Positions 43,683-52,142 of a DNA stretch of 64,000 nt are shown here, one piece after another (position 1 is the stretch's first letter; every line of letters begins with the position of its first letter). The notes under the pieces are model-generated. The model did not search any database. It had not been told where the DNA came from and worked only from the letters and a program-made list of their open reading frames with translations. A program made the position numbers and the translations under genes. Source of the stretch: JAJPHU01 sp035553375. Its GTDB lineage: Bacteria > Planctomycetota > Planctomycetia > Gemmatales > Gemmataceae. The DNA is taken from the NCBI GenBank assembly GCA_035553375.1, contig DATNCY010000148.1, forward strand, positions 1 to 64,000, written 5' to 3'.

Positions 43683-45107
43683 TTACTGCAACAGCGTCAG
43701 CACGAGCTGCGACAGTTGATTGGCATTCTTCAGTACCTGGGTGCCGGCTTGTTCCAGCACCTGGCTCTTGGTGAAGTTGGCCGTCTCCGAGGCGAAATTG
43801 GTATCGCGGATGGTCGATTCGGCGGCCGTGGTGTTCTGCAACGACGCTTGCAGGTTGGTCGAGGTCGCTTGCAGGGTGTTGGTCTGGAACGCGCCGAGCG
43901 TCCCGCGCAGATTCGACACGTCGCTAATGGCCTTATCGACGACCTTGAGAACCTCGGCGGAGTTGGTCACGTTGGTGACATCAATCACGTTCAGGCTGGC
44001 GAAGACGCTCGATACATTCTGACCGATGCTATCCGAGGCCGTGCGCTGAATGGACAAGCTAGCGGACTGGCCGGAGTTAGCGCCGATCTGGAAGATGAGG
44101 GCTTTGCTGGCGTTGACCGTAACCGTGGTGCCGGCCGCATCGCTTGTAAAAGGATTGCTCGCCGCGTTGGTATAGGTGGTGGCGGAATCCGGGGCGACCG
44201 TGATGGACAGGCCGGACGCGGTCCCACTCGTGGCGGTCAGCACATTGCCGTTACCCGAGGCAGCTTGACCGGCGATGGTGCCGGCGATATTCGTGCCGTC
44301 CACATTGGTTGCCCCCGAAGTCAAGCCCGTGACACTGCTTGTTCCCGCGCTGGAGGACACGCTGATGGTGTGGCCGGTGCCAAACTGCGTGGAATAGAGG
44401 ATAATCTTGTTGGCACCGTTATCGACGGCCTTGACGCCGGTCTGCGCCGTGACCGCGTTGATGGCGTTGATTTGGCTGTTCTCGGTGGAATTAGTGGCGA
44501 TGGCGATGCCCACGTTGTTGACGACCAGCGTTTCGGCGGCGCCATTCGTGACCGCGTTGGCACCCGCGGTCAACGAGGCGGCGGTGGCGGCGCTGGATAC
44601 CGTGGCGATGTAGGTGCCGGTGCCGACGGTGCCCGAGGCTGCGGCCGTGTACAGAGCATTGCCGGTCGTGGCCGTGGCGGCGTGGCTGCCGTCGAGCAGC
44701 TGATTGCTGCCGAACTGCGTCGAGGTGGCGATGCGCGTAATGGTACTCAGGGCGTTGCTGATCTGCGCTTGATCGGCCGCCAGCGTGTTCGAGTCGTTGG
44801 CGCCGGAGTTGGCCGCGTCCACGGCCAACCCGCGAATCTGCAAGAGCAGCGCGTTGGTCTCGTTGAGCGCGCCTTCCGCCGTCTGCACCACATTGGTGGC
44901 CTTGGAGGTGTTGGTGATGGCGGTGGACAGACCGCTGATCTGCGCCCGCTGCTCCTCGCTGATGACCAAGCCGGCGGGATCATCCGCGCCGCTGTTGATG
45001 CGTAAACCCGACGACAAGCGCTGCAGCGAGGTGTTGAGCGCGTTGCTCGTGTTGTTCAAGTTGTTCTGCGCGACCAAAGAACCCAGATTGTTGATCAGAG
45101 ACAGCAT
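43683..45107 (-). CDS. fliC: Flagellin
   Basis: 474 residues. The N-terminal D0/D1 helices (LINNLGSLVAQNNLNNTSNA, SSGLRINSGADDPAGLVISE) and C-terminal D1/D0 helices (GTLGAFQTNTLQATSTNLQA, FASETANFTKSQVLEQAGTQ, ANQLSQLVLTLLQ) are typical. The middle is a Ser/Thr/Ala/Gly-rich surface domain offering many possible O-glycosylation sites. AAGGA lies before the ATG, and a sigma-28-type promoter is upstream at 45183-45209. The gene is followed by fliD, fliS and glycosylation-type genes. Confidence 0.95.
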   Translation of the reverse strand: MLSLINNLGSLVAQNNLNNTSNALNTSLQRLSSGLRINSGADDPAGLVISEEQRAQISGLSTAITNTSKATNVVQTAEGALNETNALLLQIRGLAVDAANSGANDSNTLAADQAQISNALSTITRIATSTQFGSNQLLDGSHAATATTGNALYTAAASGTVGTGTYIATVSSAATAASLTAGANAVTNGAAETLVVNNVGIAIATNSTENSQINAINAVTAQTGVKAVDNGANKIILYSTQFGTGHTISVSSSAGTSSVTGLTSGATNVDGTNIAGTIAGQAASGNGNVLTATSGTASGLSITVAPDSATTYTNAASNPFTSDAAGTTVTVNASKALIFQIGANSGQSASLSIQRTASDSIGQNVSSVFASLNVIDVTNVTNSAEVLKVVDKAISDVSNLRGTLGAFQTNTLQATSTNLQASLQNTTAAESTIRDTNFASETANFTKSQVLEQAGTQVLKNANQLSQLVLTLLQ

Positions 45108-45182
45108 ACCTTGTTCCTTCTCCCGCGTTGGAGGATGTTCGACCCACCGTATAACCCGCCACGTCAGCGTGGTTGTCCTGTC

Positions 45183-45209
45183 TTATCGAGCTTCCCACGT
45201 AAAACTTGC
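45183..45209 (-). promoter_or_regulatory. Sigma-28 (FliA-type) promoter of fliC
   Basis: On the minus strand GCAAGTTT (45209 to 45202) is followed by 11 bases and CTCGATAA (45190 to 45183). The known FliA consensus is TAAAGTTT-N11-GCCGATAA, so the spacing is exact and 11 of 16 or more positions agree. Transcription would begin about 70 bases before the ATG. Confidence 0.65.
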
Positions 45210-45302
45210 TTGCGAAAAGATATGTTCGACTCTTCACGTCTCGGCAAGATGCCCCCGATCGATGCAATATGCGCAATCGGGATAATCGGAAGAACGCCCA
45301 CT

Positions 45303-45344
45303 CCCGTTTACGTTTCGCGGCGACCTCCGCGAAACGTAAACGGG
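45303..45344. terminator. 18-bp perfect hairpin after flgM
   Basis: Arms CCCGTTTACGTTTCGCGG (45303-45320) and its complement (45327-45344), loop of six. The right edge is one base before the flgM stop codon triplet (45346-45348), so it can end the flgM transcript before the fliC promoter. Confidence 0.75.
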
Positions 45345-45345
45345 A

Positions 45346-45654
45346 TCATGCACCAAGGAGAGCATCAGCGGTCCGATTGATGGTATCCGCCGTGCGCAGC
45401 TGACCGGAGGCGAGGCGCTGAACCGTTTCGGCGATGACATCCGCGCGGACGGGCGGAACCTGCTGTAACAGAGCGTTCAGACTGAGCAACTCGAACGACG
45501 GCACGAGACCGTAGGCGTCCGCGGACGCGGCCCGCGCGGATAAATCAGTCGATGCCGGAACCCCGGAAGCCGTGCTGTCGGGGCGGACCGCCGGAGTGGT
45601 CGAGTTATCGACGGAGTTGATGGGCGTCTGATTCGTCGGGTTCGTAATCCGCAT
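45346..45654 (-). CDS. flgM: FlgM-like anti-sigma-28 factor
   Basis: 102 residues from the ATG at 45654, which has AGGAG six bases upstream; the frame is open further but lacks a site. The protein is short and Ser/Thr/Pro-rich at first (MRITNPTNQTPINSVDNS), as intrinsically disordered FlgM proteins are, and ends with VRADVIAETVQRLASGQLRT and INRTADALLG, matching the FlgM C-terminal helices that bind FliA. It would keep sigma-28 inactive until the hook is done and then be exported. Location directly upstream of fliC supports the call. Confidence 0.72.
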   Translation of the reverse strand: MRITNPTNQTPINSVDNSTTPAVRPDSTASGVPASTDLSARAASADAYGLVPSFELLSLNALLQQVPPVRADVIAETVQRLASGQLRTADTINRTADALLGA

Positions 45655-45669
45655 ACGGAACTCCTGATG

Positions 45670-45752
45670 GCGAAGGGCCGGCGTCAGCCGGCTGGTGAAG
45701 TGCCCACCAGTTGGGTGATCGTGCCACCAGCCGGCTGACGCCAGCCCTTCGC
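45670..45752. repeat. Palindrome family B upstream of flgM
   Basis: Arms 45670-45696 and 45726-45752 (GCGAAGGGCCGGCGTCAGCC and complement, one mismatch), with a 29-base loop that itself holds a second ACCAG/CTGGT-like pairing. It lies 16 bases upstream of the flgM start, between two divergent genes. Confidence 0.85.
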
Positions 45753-45878
45753 TTTCTCTCCTCTTATCGAACCAAGGCGCGGAAAGTTGCCTAAATTCCG
45801 ACCTCAAGAAAAGAATCTCCCGCGACGATAACTCTCCGGAAGTGGGCGACTCTAACGGTTATAAGGATTGAACGGATC

Positions 45879-48134
45879 ATGCAGCCAGGCAAGGCAGCCG
45901 ATGACGCCGACCTCGGAGACGCCGCGCCAGTTCTCGGAGGCAAGGGCAAGGCGACTTCGCCCCTACGCCGGTTCGTCTGGCCGCTCGTGTGTCTGTTCCA
46001 ATTGGGACTGATCGCCGGCGCGTTCCAACTCGGTTTGCGCCTGTCTGGGCCGGAAACAGTCGCTCCGGTCGAAGAGGCACCCCAGGAACATTTGCCGATT
46101 GCCGCCCCGCGTAGGGGCGAGATCGCCTCGCCCTTGCAGTCGGCCACGGGTCCAGCGGCCCGGAGCGAACTCGACGAGGTGGATCGTCTCCTCCGCGTTG
46201 GCCGCTATGAGTTGGGCCTGACCTTGTGCCGTTCGTTCAGCAACCGTGCCGTCGCGGGGCTGGGCGATGCCTTTCAATATCGCCTATCGTTGTGTCTGGA
46301 AGGCATGGGCCATTGGGACGAAGCGCTCACGTCCTATCGCAAATTGGCCAGCCATACCGCATCGTCGCGGATGTCCGCCATCGCCCTGCTGGGGCAGGCG
46401 CGCATCTGGTTGCGTATGCGCCGACCGACGGAGGGCAAGGCGCTTCTGTGCGATCTCCTGCGCCGCTCCGCGCTGCCGGATTTGCGCAATCAGCCCTTCC
46501 TCGCCGACGCCCGTTATCTGCTCGCCCTGGCCATCCCGTTGGAAATCCTGCCCATCGAGCAGCCGGGGCCATTCAACGACAACCCGGTTAGTCCGCTGAC
46601 TGCCGATTGGTCGCTGGATCGCGCGCTCGACTGGGATACCCTGCCGAGCCGCGACCGTCAGGGAGCGTCTTCATCCACGCCGAGCCACGACCGTCAGGGA
46701 GTGGAGGAATTTCCGCTCCCTGACGGTCGCGGCTCGGCGAAGGGCGAGACATCTGTTCCACCGGAGATCGTCGCGGTCCAACCAGGCACCGCCTCGCTCG
46801 TCCGCATCTCGGTAAACCAGATGCCGCTCGCCAGCCTGCTCGACCGCTTGGCCGAGCAAGCTCATCTACGCATCGATTGGACGGCGCGTGCGCGTCAGCA
46901 AATTGAAGGGCGTAGCGTGGTGGTCGCTTTGGAGCAAACCTCGCTGACGGACGCGCTGCGCGTCCTCGCGGAACCGCTGGGGTTGGTGTGGACCATTCAA
47001 AGCGGAAAGTTGGCCTTTTCCAGCGAGGAGGAAGCATCTCCCGCGGCGCTCAAACTGCTGCGGCTGGATAATGCCCGGCGGGCGCTGCGCGAGGCGGTGC
47101 TGCTCTATCAACGTCATCCACTCACGCCGGCGGCATATCTTGAGTTGGGCGATCTGGAAGCGCTGGCGGGCCGGATCGATGAGGCGCTGGCCTGGTATGG
47201 CCGGCTCATCCGCGAATGGCCGCGCACCCCGCTCGTTATCGAGGCGCAGTTCAACCTTGGTCTGCTGCACACTCGCCGGAGCGATCGGGCCGCCGCCCGG
47301 CAAGCGTTCTATCGCGTCGTCGATCGCGCGCCGGCGCATGAACTGGCGCCGCTGGCGTATTGGCGCATCGGGCGAATCTATCTGGATGAAGGCGATCCAC
47401 AACAGGCGCTTTCGCCCTTGCGTCGGGCATTACGGAGTGGTCCCGGCTCGCCGACGCACGCGGCGGCGGCGATCACCCTGGCCGCCGCCCATCTGCTGAC
47501 CGACAATCCGCGCGCCGCCAACACCGTCCTGCTGGAGCATCGCGAATTGGTCAGCCAGGAACATTACCGCAATGCCGCCGCTTTCCTGGATACCCTGGCT
47601 CGTTTCCGCGCCATCACGGATCGTCGAATGCGTCAACGCGAATCGAGTGAATTGCTCACCGCCCTGCTGACGGTGCGCGATGATCCCATCGTCGGCCCCA
47701 GTGGACTCGTGTTGATGGGGCAAGCCTATCAGGAACTGGGCATGCACGAGGAGATGGTGCGCGTTTACGAAAAAGCATTGCCGAAGCTGCGCGGACCGCT
47801 GGCGTCCGAGTTGTTGTTGGCCCTGGCGGATGCGTGGTACGAGCGAGGCGAGTCGGCTCTCACGGCCGACAAACGGGAGGCCGCCCTATCTCTGTATCGC
47901 AAAGTGATCGCCGGCGGTCCGTCAAACGGGGCAAGACGCGCCCGCCTGCGCCTGGCGCAAATCGCGCTGACGGAAAAAAAACCACAAGATTGTCTGAAGT
48001 CCTGTCGAGAATTGTTACAAGAGAAAACCGGCGTGGACGTGCCCGCCGTGTTGCGTCTGATGGCCGGCGCCTACGAGCAGGCCGGTGAACGCGACAAGGC
48101 GATCCGCTGTCTTTCCGGCGAATTGCCCAACTAG
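45879..48134 (+). CDS. Membrane-anchored TPR protein with secretin/TonB-type STN domain
   Basis: 751 residues. One membrane helix (about 35-53, FVWPLVCLFQLGLIAGAF). TPR-like units follow, then an STN-like domain (about 305-385: ISVNQMPLASLLDRLAEQAH, VVVALEQTSLTDALRVLAEP) as found at the start of secretins and TonB receptors, then a long TPR array (AYLELGDLEALAGRIDEALA, LAYWRIGRIYLDEGDPQQAL). It is divergent from flgM and leads into the flagellar hook genes, but is not a known flagellar protein; a role in the outer-membrane passage or assembly is possible. A palindrome is translated in frame at 46644-46737, and the stop TAG lies in a family A palindrome. Confidence 0.8.
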   Translation: MQPGKAADDADLGDAAPVLGGKGKATSPLRRFVWPLVCLFQLGLIAGAFQLGLRLSGPETVAPVEEAPQEHLPIAAPRRGEIASPLQSATGPAARSELDEVDRLLRVGRYELGLTLCRSFSNRAVAGLGDAFQYRLSLCLEGMGHWDEALTSYRKLASHTASSRMSAIALLGQARIWLRMRRPTEGKALLCDLLRRSALPDLRNQPFLADARYLLALAIPLEILPIEQPGPFNDNPVSPLTADWSLDRALDWDTLPSRDRQGASSSTPSHDRQGVEEFPLPDGRGSAKGETSVPPEIVAVQPGTASLVRISVNQMPLASLLDRLAEQAHLRIDWTARARQQIEGRSVVVALEQTSLTDALRVLAEPLGLVWTIQSGKLAFSSEEEASPAALKLLRLDNARRALREAVLLYQRHPLTPAAYLELGDLEALAGRIDEALAWYGRLIREWPRTPLVIEAQFNLGLLHTRRSDRAAARQAFYRVVDRAPAHELAPLAYWRIGRIYLDEGDPQQALSPLRRALRSGPGSPTHAAAAITLAAAHLLTDNPRAANTVLLEHRELVSQEHYRNAAAFLDTLARFRAITDRRMRQRESSELLTALLTVRDDPIVGPSGLVLMGQAYQELGMHEEMVRVYEKALPKLRGPLASELLLALADAWYERGESALTADKREAALSLYRKVIAGGPSNGARRARLRLAQIALTEKKPQDCLKSCRELLQEKTGVDVPAVLRLMAGAYEQAGERDKAIRCLSGELPN
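46644..46737. repeat. In-frame repeat (CGACCGTCAGGGAG family) inside the TPR/STN gene
   Basis: Two direct copies (46644-46667 and 46680-46703) and one inverted copy (46714-46737) of a 24-base unit. It encodes PSRDRQGASSSTPSHDRQG and then LPDGRGSA, a linker between the first TPR part and the STN domain, without breaking the frame. Confidence 0.9.
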
Positions 48135-48186
48135 CCCGGAGCGCCGGCGACAGGTTTTCCGCCCGTCGTTGGCGCTCTGGGCTGGT
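48131..48186. repeat. Degenerate palindrome family A at the end of the TPR/STN gene
   Basis: An imperfect copy of the AGCCCGGAGCGCCGGCG element. Its CTAG edge at 48131-48134 supplies the TAG stop codon of the TPR/STN gene, and the element ends ten bases before the PilZ gene's stop. Confidence 0.8.
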
Positions 48187-48195
48187 GAGTACGAA

Positions 48196-48606
48196 TTACG
48201 GCTTGCGTGCGGCGTCTGTCTTTTGTCGTAGTCGCCGCTGTTCCGCCATGAGAAATCGCCCCAGCGTTCGCTCGACGCTCTCGTTCGTGCTGGGATTGGC
48301 GGTTGGCAGGAATTGAATGCCGCAATCGAAGTGTTCTCCCTGAGGTTGCAGATGAACAATGCGCGACGGCAAGGCCAGGCTCAGTTCCACCGGCTCCGGA
48401 GCGTCACGGCCGATCAGGCGAGAGACAATGGAATCCCCCACGCGCAGGGAGTCGGCCGTGCCGCTCAGCCGTACACGCATCCCTCCAACCGAGAGGTCGA
48501 GCAGTTCGCAGGTACACGGAACGAGTCGGCCCGCCTTGTGGAGTTCCACACGCAAGGCATCCTCCGGGGCGAAGGGATGACGATAGGATTGGCGTCGGTT
48601 TTCCAT
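48196..48606 (-). CDS. PilZ domain protein in the flagellar locus
   Basis: 136 residues. It begins MENRRQSYRHPF, with the RxxxR c-di-GMP motif, and has LLDLSVGGMRVRL as the DxSxxG motif; GEHFDCGIQFLP closes the barrel. The C-terminal tail is a charged helix (SVERTLGRFLMAEQRRLRQK). The YcgR-type brake proteins that slow flagella in response to c-di-GMP have a PilZ domain with an extra N-terminal domain; this one lacks it. The position between flagellar genes makes a motor or assembly role likely. Confidence 0.82.
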   Translation of the reverse strand: MENRRQSYRHPFAPEDALRVELHKAGRLVPCTCELLDLSVGGMRVRLSGTADSLRVGDSIVSRLIGRDAPEPVELSLALPSRIVHLQPQGEHFDCGIQFLPTANPSTNESVERTLGRFLMAEQRRLRQKTDAARKP

Positions 48607-48722
48607 AGGCGGACCCGAAAGGCTTGATGAATGGTGAATGATGAATGAGGCCGAGTTCTCAATACATCATTGCCTCAATCATCAGTCCTTTCAAGTCCGC
48701 CGTCAAGCGGGATCGTACCACC

Positions 48723-49748
48723 ATGCACATGTTGGCAAGGCATCTGGTCATCCTTGTGGGCATTGGGCTGGTAGCGGCGGAGCCGGCCGGGCCGTCGTTA
48801 CCCGGCGTCAAGCTGCCCTCCCTCCGTGAACAAGGACCGTCTCTGGGCGAGCAATCGCTGCCCGCGCCCCGCGCGTTGCCAGCCAGTCCGCCGCATGAGG
48901 AGCCGGCACCCGCACCGCGCGAACAGATGATCCTCCCGAACACTCCACCGCTCTCGGGATCGTCGCGTGAGGAACCCGCGCCCATGCCGCACGAGCAGAA
49001 TCCGTCGCCGCCGCGTCTGGCCATGCCCGGCTACTTGCGCGGCGCTCCGCCCGTCGAGGTGCAGACCCTGCACCGCGAGATTGAAGGGCTGAAGATGGAG
49101 TGCGAGGCCATGCTGGTCGAAGAAATCGACCTGCTCACCAAAAAGGATCCTCATGCCCCCAAGATCGATGAATCCGCCCGTCTGCGCCGGCGCGTCACTG
49201 AACTTCTGACCAAGGCGGCGCAGATGCCCGCGAAAGCACCGACGCAGGCACCCTCGGCGAACGGCCGGCGTAAGCCGGCTGGTACAGGCCAAAACCAGCC
49301 GGCTGACGCCGGCCATTCGCCGAAGGAATCCGCACCGCCCGCGCATTCGACGCCATCCGCACCGCCCGGAAAGCCCGCGAAACAAGCGGATAACTCCGGC
49401 AAGATACTGACGGATGCACCCGTCGATCCGCTCACGCTGGCGCAGACGCTCTTTCTGGCGGGCGATCACGCCGGCGCGCTGAACCTGTATCGCCAACTCG
49501 AAAAGGAAGAGCAGAGCACCGAGGGGCGCATCACGATTCAATACATGCTCGCTTGCTGTCTGCGCAAACTCGGCAAGACGGATGAGGCGTCCACCCTCTA
49601 TCGCGAGGTGGCCAACTCCGACGGCAACGATGTGCTGGTCGAGAACGCCCAGTGGTATCTGCGCGCGATGAAAGAGCGGCGCGAACTGGAGACGCAGTTC
49701 GACGAACTGAGACAGCGCCGGCAAGCCTTAACCCCGAGGAAGCCATGA
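48723..49748 (+). CDS. Exported TPR-type protein upstream of fliK
   Basis: 341 residues. The ATG at 48723 (or two codons later) opens a signal peptide (MHMLARHLVILVGIGLVAAE). The next 100 residues are Pro/Glu-rich with repeated phrases (REQGPS, PREQMILP, PHEQNPSPP). A helical segment (VQTLHREIEGLKMECEAMLV) and, after an in-frame palindrome, TPR-like units (LAQTLFLAGDHAGALNLYRQ, YMLACCLRKLGKTDEASTLY) follow. The stop codon overlaps the next start (ATGA). The role is unknown, but coupling to a FlgN-like gene and fliK suggests flagellar assembly in the periplasm. Confidence 0.72.
   Translation: MHMLARHLVILVGIGLVAAEPAGPSLPGVKLPSLREQGPSLGEQSLPAPRALPASPPHEEPAPAPREQMILPNTPPLSGSSREEPAPMPHEQNPSPPRLAMPGYLRGAPPVEVQTLHREIEGLKMECEAMLVEEIDLLTKKDPHAPKIDESARLRRRVTELLTKAAQMPAKAPTQAPSANGRRKPAGTGQNQPADAGHSPKESAPPAHSTPSAPPGKPAKQADNSGKILTDAPVDPLTLAQTLFLAGDHAGALNLYRQLEKEEQSTEGRITIQYMLACCLRKLGKTDEASTLYREVANSDGNDVLVENAQWYLRAMKERRELETQFDELRQRRQALTPRKP
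49257..49321. repeat. Palindrome family B translated inside the TPR gene
   Basis: Arms 49257-49284 and 49294-49321 with a nine-base loop; two mismatches. In frame it encodes ANGRRKPAGTGQNQPADAGH. The reading frame passes through the whole element, whereas the same element ends the HDOD-GGDEF gene at 56128. Confidence 0.9.
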
Positions 49749-50152
49749 ACGACGCAAGCACGGATTGGCAAGCCGTGTTGCAGACGGCCTACCTTGAGGA
49801 AGCCGCCTGCTATGCGCGGGCGGCGCAGCTGGCCGGCGAACTGGTGGCGGCGTGTGGCCGCGGGGAACCGATCGGCGACCAATTGCGCCCCATTCTGGAT
49901 CTGCTCGATGAGGTTGCCCTTCACGAGTCGCGTATCGCACCGACGAAAGCGAGTTGGGAGCAAGCCGGCCGGCCTACTGGCCCCGAATTGCGCGGCATGA
50001 TGGATCGCATCGCCGCCTTGATCGAGCAACTGGGCGGTCAGTTGAAGACGATCGAGCAAGCTGCCCGCGAGCGGCGCGAGCGGCTGGCGGTCGAACTTGA
50101 CGCCTGCAACCGTCGGCGCCAAATGCAACGCGCGTATGCGAGGGAATCGTGA
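49745..50152 (+). CDS. FlgN/FliT-like flagellar chaperone candidate
   Basis: 135 residues, almost entirely helical: QAVLQTAYLEEAACYARAAQ, LLDEVALHESRIAPTKASWE, IAALIEQLGGQLKTIEQAAR. The size, the absence of Cys/Trp-rich folds and the position between a TPR gene and fliK fit a small export chaperone for hook-associated proteins (FlgN or FliT type). No family motif is strong enough to be sure. It overlaps both neighbours by four bases (ATGA before, GTGA after), so it is part of a tightly coupled operon. Confidence 0.6.
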   Translation: MNDASTDWQAVLQTAYLEEAACYARAAQLAGELVAACGRGEPIGDQLRPILDLLDEVALHESRIAPTKASWEQAGRPTGPELRGMMDRIAALIEQLGGQLKTIEQAARERRERLAVELDACNRRRQMQRAYARES

Positions 50153-51690
50153 GCGAGTGCTGCCGTGGTGAGCCGCGCGAGAATGCGACGTGTGGTAAGG
50201 TGCAACAGGATTGCCGCACGCACCGCACCACGGATTGGGTCGCCATGCCCGCCATCGCCATCGCTTCGCTAACCTCGTCGATTCTTTCCGCCGTGGCCAA
50301 CACCGCCGGCCATGCTGCCGCGTCGTCAAGCAATGGCAAATCCGCAGCAGCCAAACAAACGGATTCGCACAAGGATTCCTCAGACCCGGCCAACCTCGCG
50401 AACGCTTTCCTTGCTTGCCTGGCGAGCGCCGTCGCCGGTGTTCCCGCCGCGACTCAGGCGGCCATTTCCGGCACGGGAGCCGTCTCGGCCACTGGATCGA
50501 CCAAAAACGTAAAAGGCATCCCGACCGCATCGGCCTCAACGCCATCGTCCGATCAAGCCGTCGCCAATGCGCAGAAACCGCAAGCGGCCACGCCCCTGGC
50601 GGCGCTGACCATCGCGCCGGCCGCGACGAAGATTGCCCCCGCGAAACCCCTGCCGATGGCGGCTACTCCTGGGGCGACTGTCGATCATCCCGCCGCACAA
50701 CAGACGAAGGTCGCGATCGTTCCCGGTTTGTCGGGCGCAACCGTCGCTGCTGCCAAACCTGGGACGGCTGGAACGATTTCTACGGGAGTGCCTGCGGTCG
50801 GCCAGCCGTCAATCGCACGCCAGACGACTCCCGCCGCGAATAAGGAGCAACCGGGGCCGACCAATACCCTTCCCGCCCTCCTCAGCATTCGTGTCCCGAC
50901 CCTGCCTGCGGCGTCCGATGCGGCCAGCATTCCCGCCACGCCAACCGCAACCGTTCCCGCGCCGGCGGCCATCCGAACGGCCACGGTAGCGCCCACCGAC
51001 GTACATACTGACATCCCGTTGTCACCATCCGTCGGGGAACCGCGTGAATTCGGCTTATCGCCCACGCTTGGCGCGGCGGCGACGATGAAGCCCCTCGTGA
51101 AAACCGGCTCGGCCTTCGCGCTGGAACCTTCCAACCACGATGAGCGCGGCGAGACACGACAGCCATCGGCCACGCCGACCCATGCCCTTCAGGAACCGGC
51201 CGCGACGGGAACCATCGCCGCTCCCGCAGCGGCGTCTGCGCCGACGGTGCCATCGAGCGGCGCTGCACCGATTCCTCCGATCGCGGATCAACTTACGCAG
51301 GCGATCATCACCCGCGCGGATGTGGTCAACCACGAGGGGCGAACCGATTTTCATTTGCGTTTGGAACCACCGCAACTGGGCACGGTGCAGATTCACCTGA
51401 CCGCGACGGATCACTCGATTTCGGCCCGCGTCGTGGTCGCGCAGGAAGGCACTCGGCAATTGATCGAGGGCCAGGCCGACCAGCTGCGTCAGTCGCTGGC
51501 GAATGCCGGCGTATCACTGACGGGCTTCGACGTGACACAAAATGGCGGCGGCTCATCCGGCGGCGGACGGCAAAACCCTGAGCCGCCCATGCCTCTCGTG
51601 TTGCCTCACACCGCGTCGTTTTCGCGCCCGGCGGTCGCGGTCAAACTACCCACGCGCAGCGCGACGAATGGAATCGACATTCTGGCCTGA
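50149..51690 (+). CDS. fliK: Flagellar hook-length control protein FliK
   Basis: 513 residues from the GTG at 50149, which has GAGGG just upstream and overlaps the previous stop; the ATG at 50245 (MPAIAIASLTSSI) is an alternative that gives a more natural N-terminus. Residues about 40-390 are Ala/Pro/Thr-rich and low complexity, the ruler region. The C-terminal domain (about 395-475) has the substrate-switch signature LRLEPPQLGTVQIHLTATDH with QLRQSLANAGVSLTGFDV. It measures hook length and switches the export gate to filament proteins. Confidence 0.88.
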   Translation: MSECCRGEPRENATCGKVQQDCRTHRTTDWVAMPAIAIASLTSSILSAVANTAGHAAASSSNGKSAAAKQTDSHKDSSDPANLANAFLACLASAVAGVPAATQAAISGTGAVSATGSTKNVKGIPTASASTPSSDQAVANAQKPQAATPLAALTIAPAATKIAPAKPLPMAATPGATVDHPAAQQTKVAIVPGLSGATVAAAKPGTAGTISTGVPAVGQPSIARQTTPAANKEQPGPTNTLPALLSIRVPTLPAASDAASIPATPTATVPAPAAIRTATVAPTDVHTDIPLSPSVGEPREFGLSPTLGAAATMKPLVKTGSAFALEPSNHDERGETRQPSATPTHALQEPAATGTIAAPAAASAPTVPSSGAAPIPPIADQLTQAIITRADVVNHEGRTDFHLRLEPPQLGTVQIHLTATDHSISARVVVAQEGTRQLIEGQADQLRQSLANAGVSLTGFDVTQNGGGSSGGGRQNPEPPMPLVLPHTASFSRPAVAVKLPTRSATNGIDILA

Positions 51691-51725
51691 CGCCGAATGT
51701 CTCGCTCATTGAGAGGAGAAGGTTC

Positions 51726-52142
51726 ATGGCAATCCCTGGTATTGGCGGCTCCCAAACGTCGTCTCCGCCGAGCGCGGCATCCTCGCAGCCGATGATTAAT
51801 CAGCAACAGTTTCTTCAATTGTTGACTGCGCAGCTCAAAGCTCAAGATCCCATGAACCCAGTCAGCGCCACGGACTTCACCTCGCAACTCGCTCAGTTGT
51901 CGTCGCTCAGCGGCATCGAACAACTCAATACGAGTATTCAGCAGATGCTGCAACTTCAGCAACTCAGCCAGGGAGCCGCGCTGATGGGCAAGACGGTGAC
52001 GTTCGCCCAATCGGGCACCAACCCGTCCGGTAAGGGCATTGTCCAGGGGGTTGCCGTGCAAAACGGACAACTCCAGATCCAGGTCGGCAAACAGCAAGTG
52101 CCGATCGCCCAGATTAACGGCATTGTGCAAACACCAAACTAA
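51726..52142 (+). CDS. flgD: Flagellar hook capping protein FlgD (short form)
   Basis: 138 residues. INQQQFLQLLTAQLKAQDPM, NPVSATDFTSQLAQLSSLSG and IEQLNTS are the conserved N-terminal FlgD region; a short basic and Gln-rich end (TFAQSGTNPSGKGIVQGVAV) follows. Full-length FlgD of enterobacteria is about 230 residues and includes tudor- and fibronectin-like domains; only the first conserved part plus a small beta segment is present. It caps the growing hook. A GAGAGGAGAAGG site precedes the ATG. Confidence 0.9.
   Translation: MAIPGIGGSQTSSPPSAASSQPMINQQQFLQLLTAQLKAQDPMNPVSATDFTSQLAQLSSLSGIEQLNTSIQQMLQLQQLSQGAALMGKTVTFAQSGTNPSGKGIVQGVAVQNGQLQIQVGKQQVPIAQINGIVQTPN

Noticed and set aside
48607..48722. 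Possible further word-palindrome with GATGAATG words
   Set aside because: Words such as ATGAATG and a partial inverted copy are present but the pairing is too short and irregular to call.
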